Source of the DNA: an uncultured Eudoraea sp.
GTDB lineage: Bacteria; Bacteroidota; Bacteroidia; Flavobacteriales; Flavobacteriaceae
Direction: 5' to 3'
DNA length: 5,582 bases
Assembly: GCA_905479615.1 (NCBI GenBank)
Contig: CAJQNH010000218.1
Location: 1 to 5,582, forward strand
The notes below the pieces were generated by a model that ran no database searches, was not told the origin of the DNA, and saw nothing but the letters and a program-made list of their open reading frames with translations. A program made the translations under genes and the position numbers. Shown here in pieces: positions 5,549 to 5,582 of the stretch. The stretch's first letter is position 1. Each line of letters starts with the position of its first letter.

Positions 5549-5582
5549 ATGTCTGGGTTAATAGGTAGAAAATTAGGAATGA
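5549..5582 (+). CDS. rplC: 50S ribosomal protein L3 (uL3), N-terminal fragment
   Basis: Only the first 11 codons are in the window, giving MSGLIGRKLGM, after which the sequence runs off the right edge. This matches the conserved L3 N terminus (E. coli begins MIGLVGKKVGM). The position after rpsJ is the usual S10-operon order, and rplD, rplW and rplB would be expected next. L3 is an early-assembling 50S protein near the peptidyl transferase centre. The start lies in an A/T-only context with no Shine-Dalgarno sequence, as is common in this phylum. Confidence 0.92.
   Translation, partial: MSGLIGRKLGM

Overview
This AT-rich window comes from a member of the Bacteroidota, most likely of the Flavobacteriia type. 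Three things point there. The ribosomal protein sequences have a flavobacterial character. The gene order rpsL-rpsG-fusA-rpsJ-rplC has no tuf gene between fusA and rpsJ. The promoter ahead of rpsL matches the Bacteroidota-specific consensus TTTG-N19-TAnnTTTG exactly.

Layout. Positions 1-91 are the 3' flank of a leftward gene and hold a possible weak terminator. Positions 92-1786 (minus strand) encode an Omp85/BamA-TamA-like outer-membrane protein. It has a signal peptide, POTRA-like periplasmic repeats and a C-terminal beta-barrel ending in Phe, and its best start is a TTG codon. Positions 1787-2082 are the divergent intergenic region, with the rpsL promoter at 2002-2032. The plus strand then carries rpsL (2083-2457), rpsG (2477-2953), fusA (2964-5060) and rpsJ (5080-5385), tightly packed with 10-19 nt spacers. 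After rpsJ comes a 163-nt non-coding gap (5386-5548), and rplC starts at 5549 and runs off the right edge.

How the genes work together. rpsL, rpsG, rpsJ and rplC encode ribosomal proteins uS12, uS7, uS10 and uL3, and fusA encodes elongation factor G. Transcription probably starts at the single strong promoter ahead of rpsL and continues into the S10 cluster, so the str and S10 operons appear joined.

The least ordinary part is the rpsJ-rplC gap. It holds a perfect 20-bp palindrome, a second 8-bp hairpin, a GC-richer core with two overlapping mini-ORFs, and a textbook intrinsic terminator (7-bp stem plus seven T) placed 34 nt before the rplC start. A competing hairpin overlaps the terminator stem. 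I see no promoter after the terminator, so expression of rplC and the genes after it probably depends on read-through. This looks like a transcription-attenuation leader inside the ribosomal protein operon. It would be a different position from the E. coli S10 leader, which lies before rpsJ. The sequence supports the structures; the regulatory role is inference.
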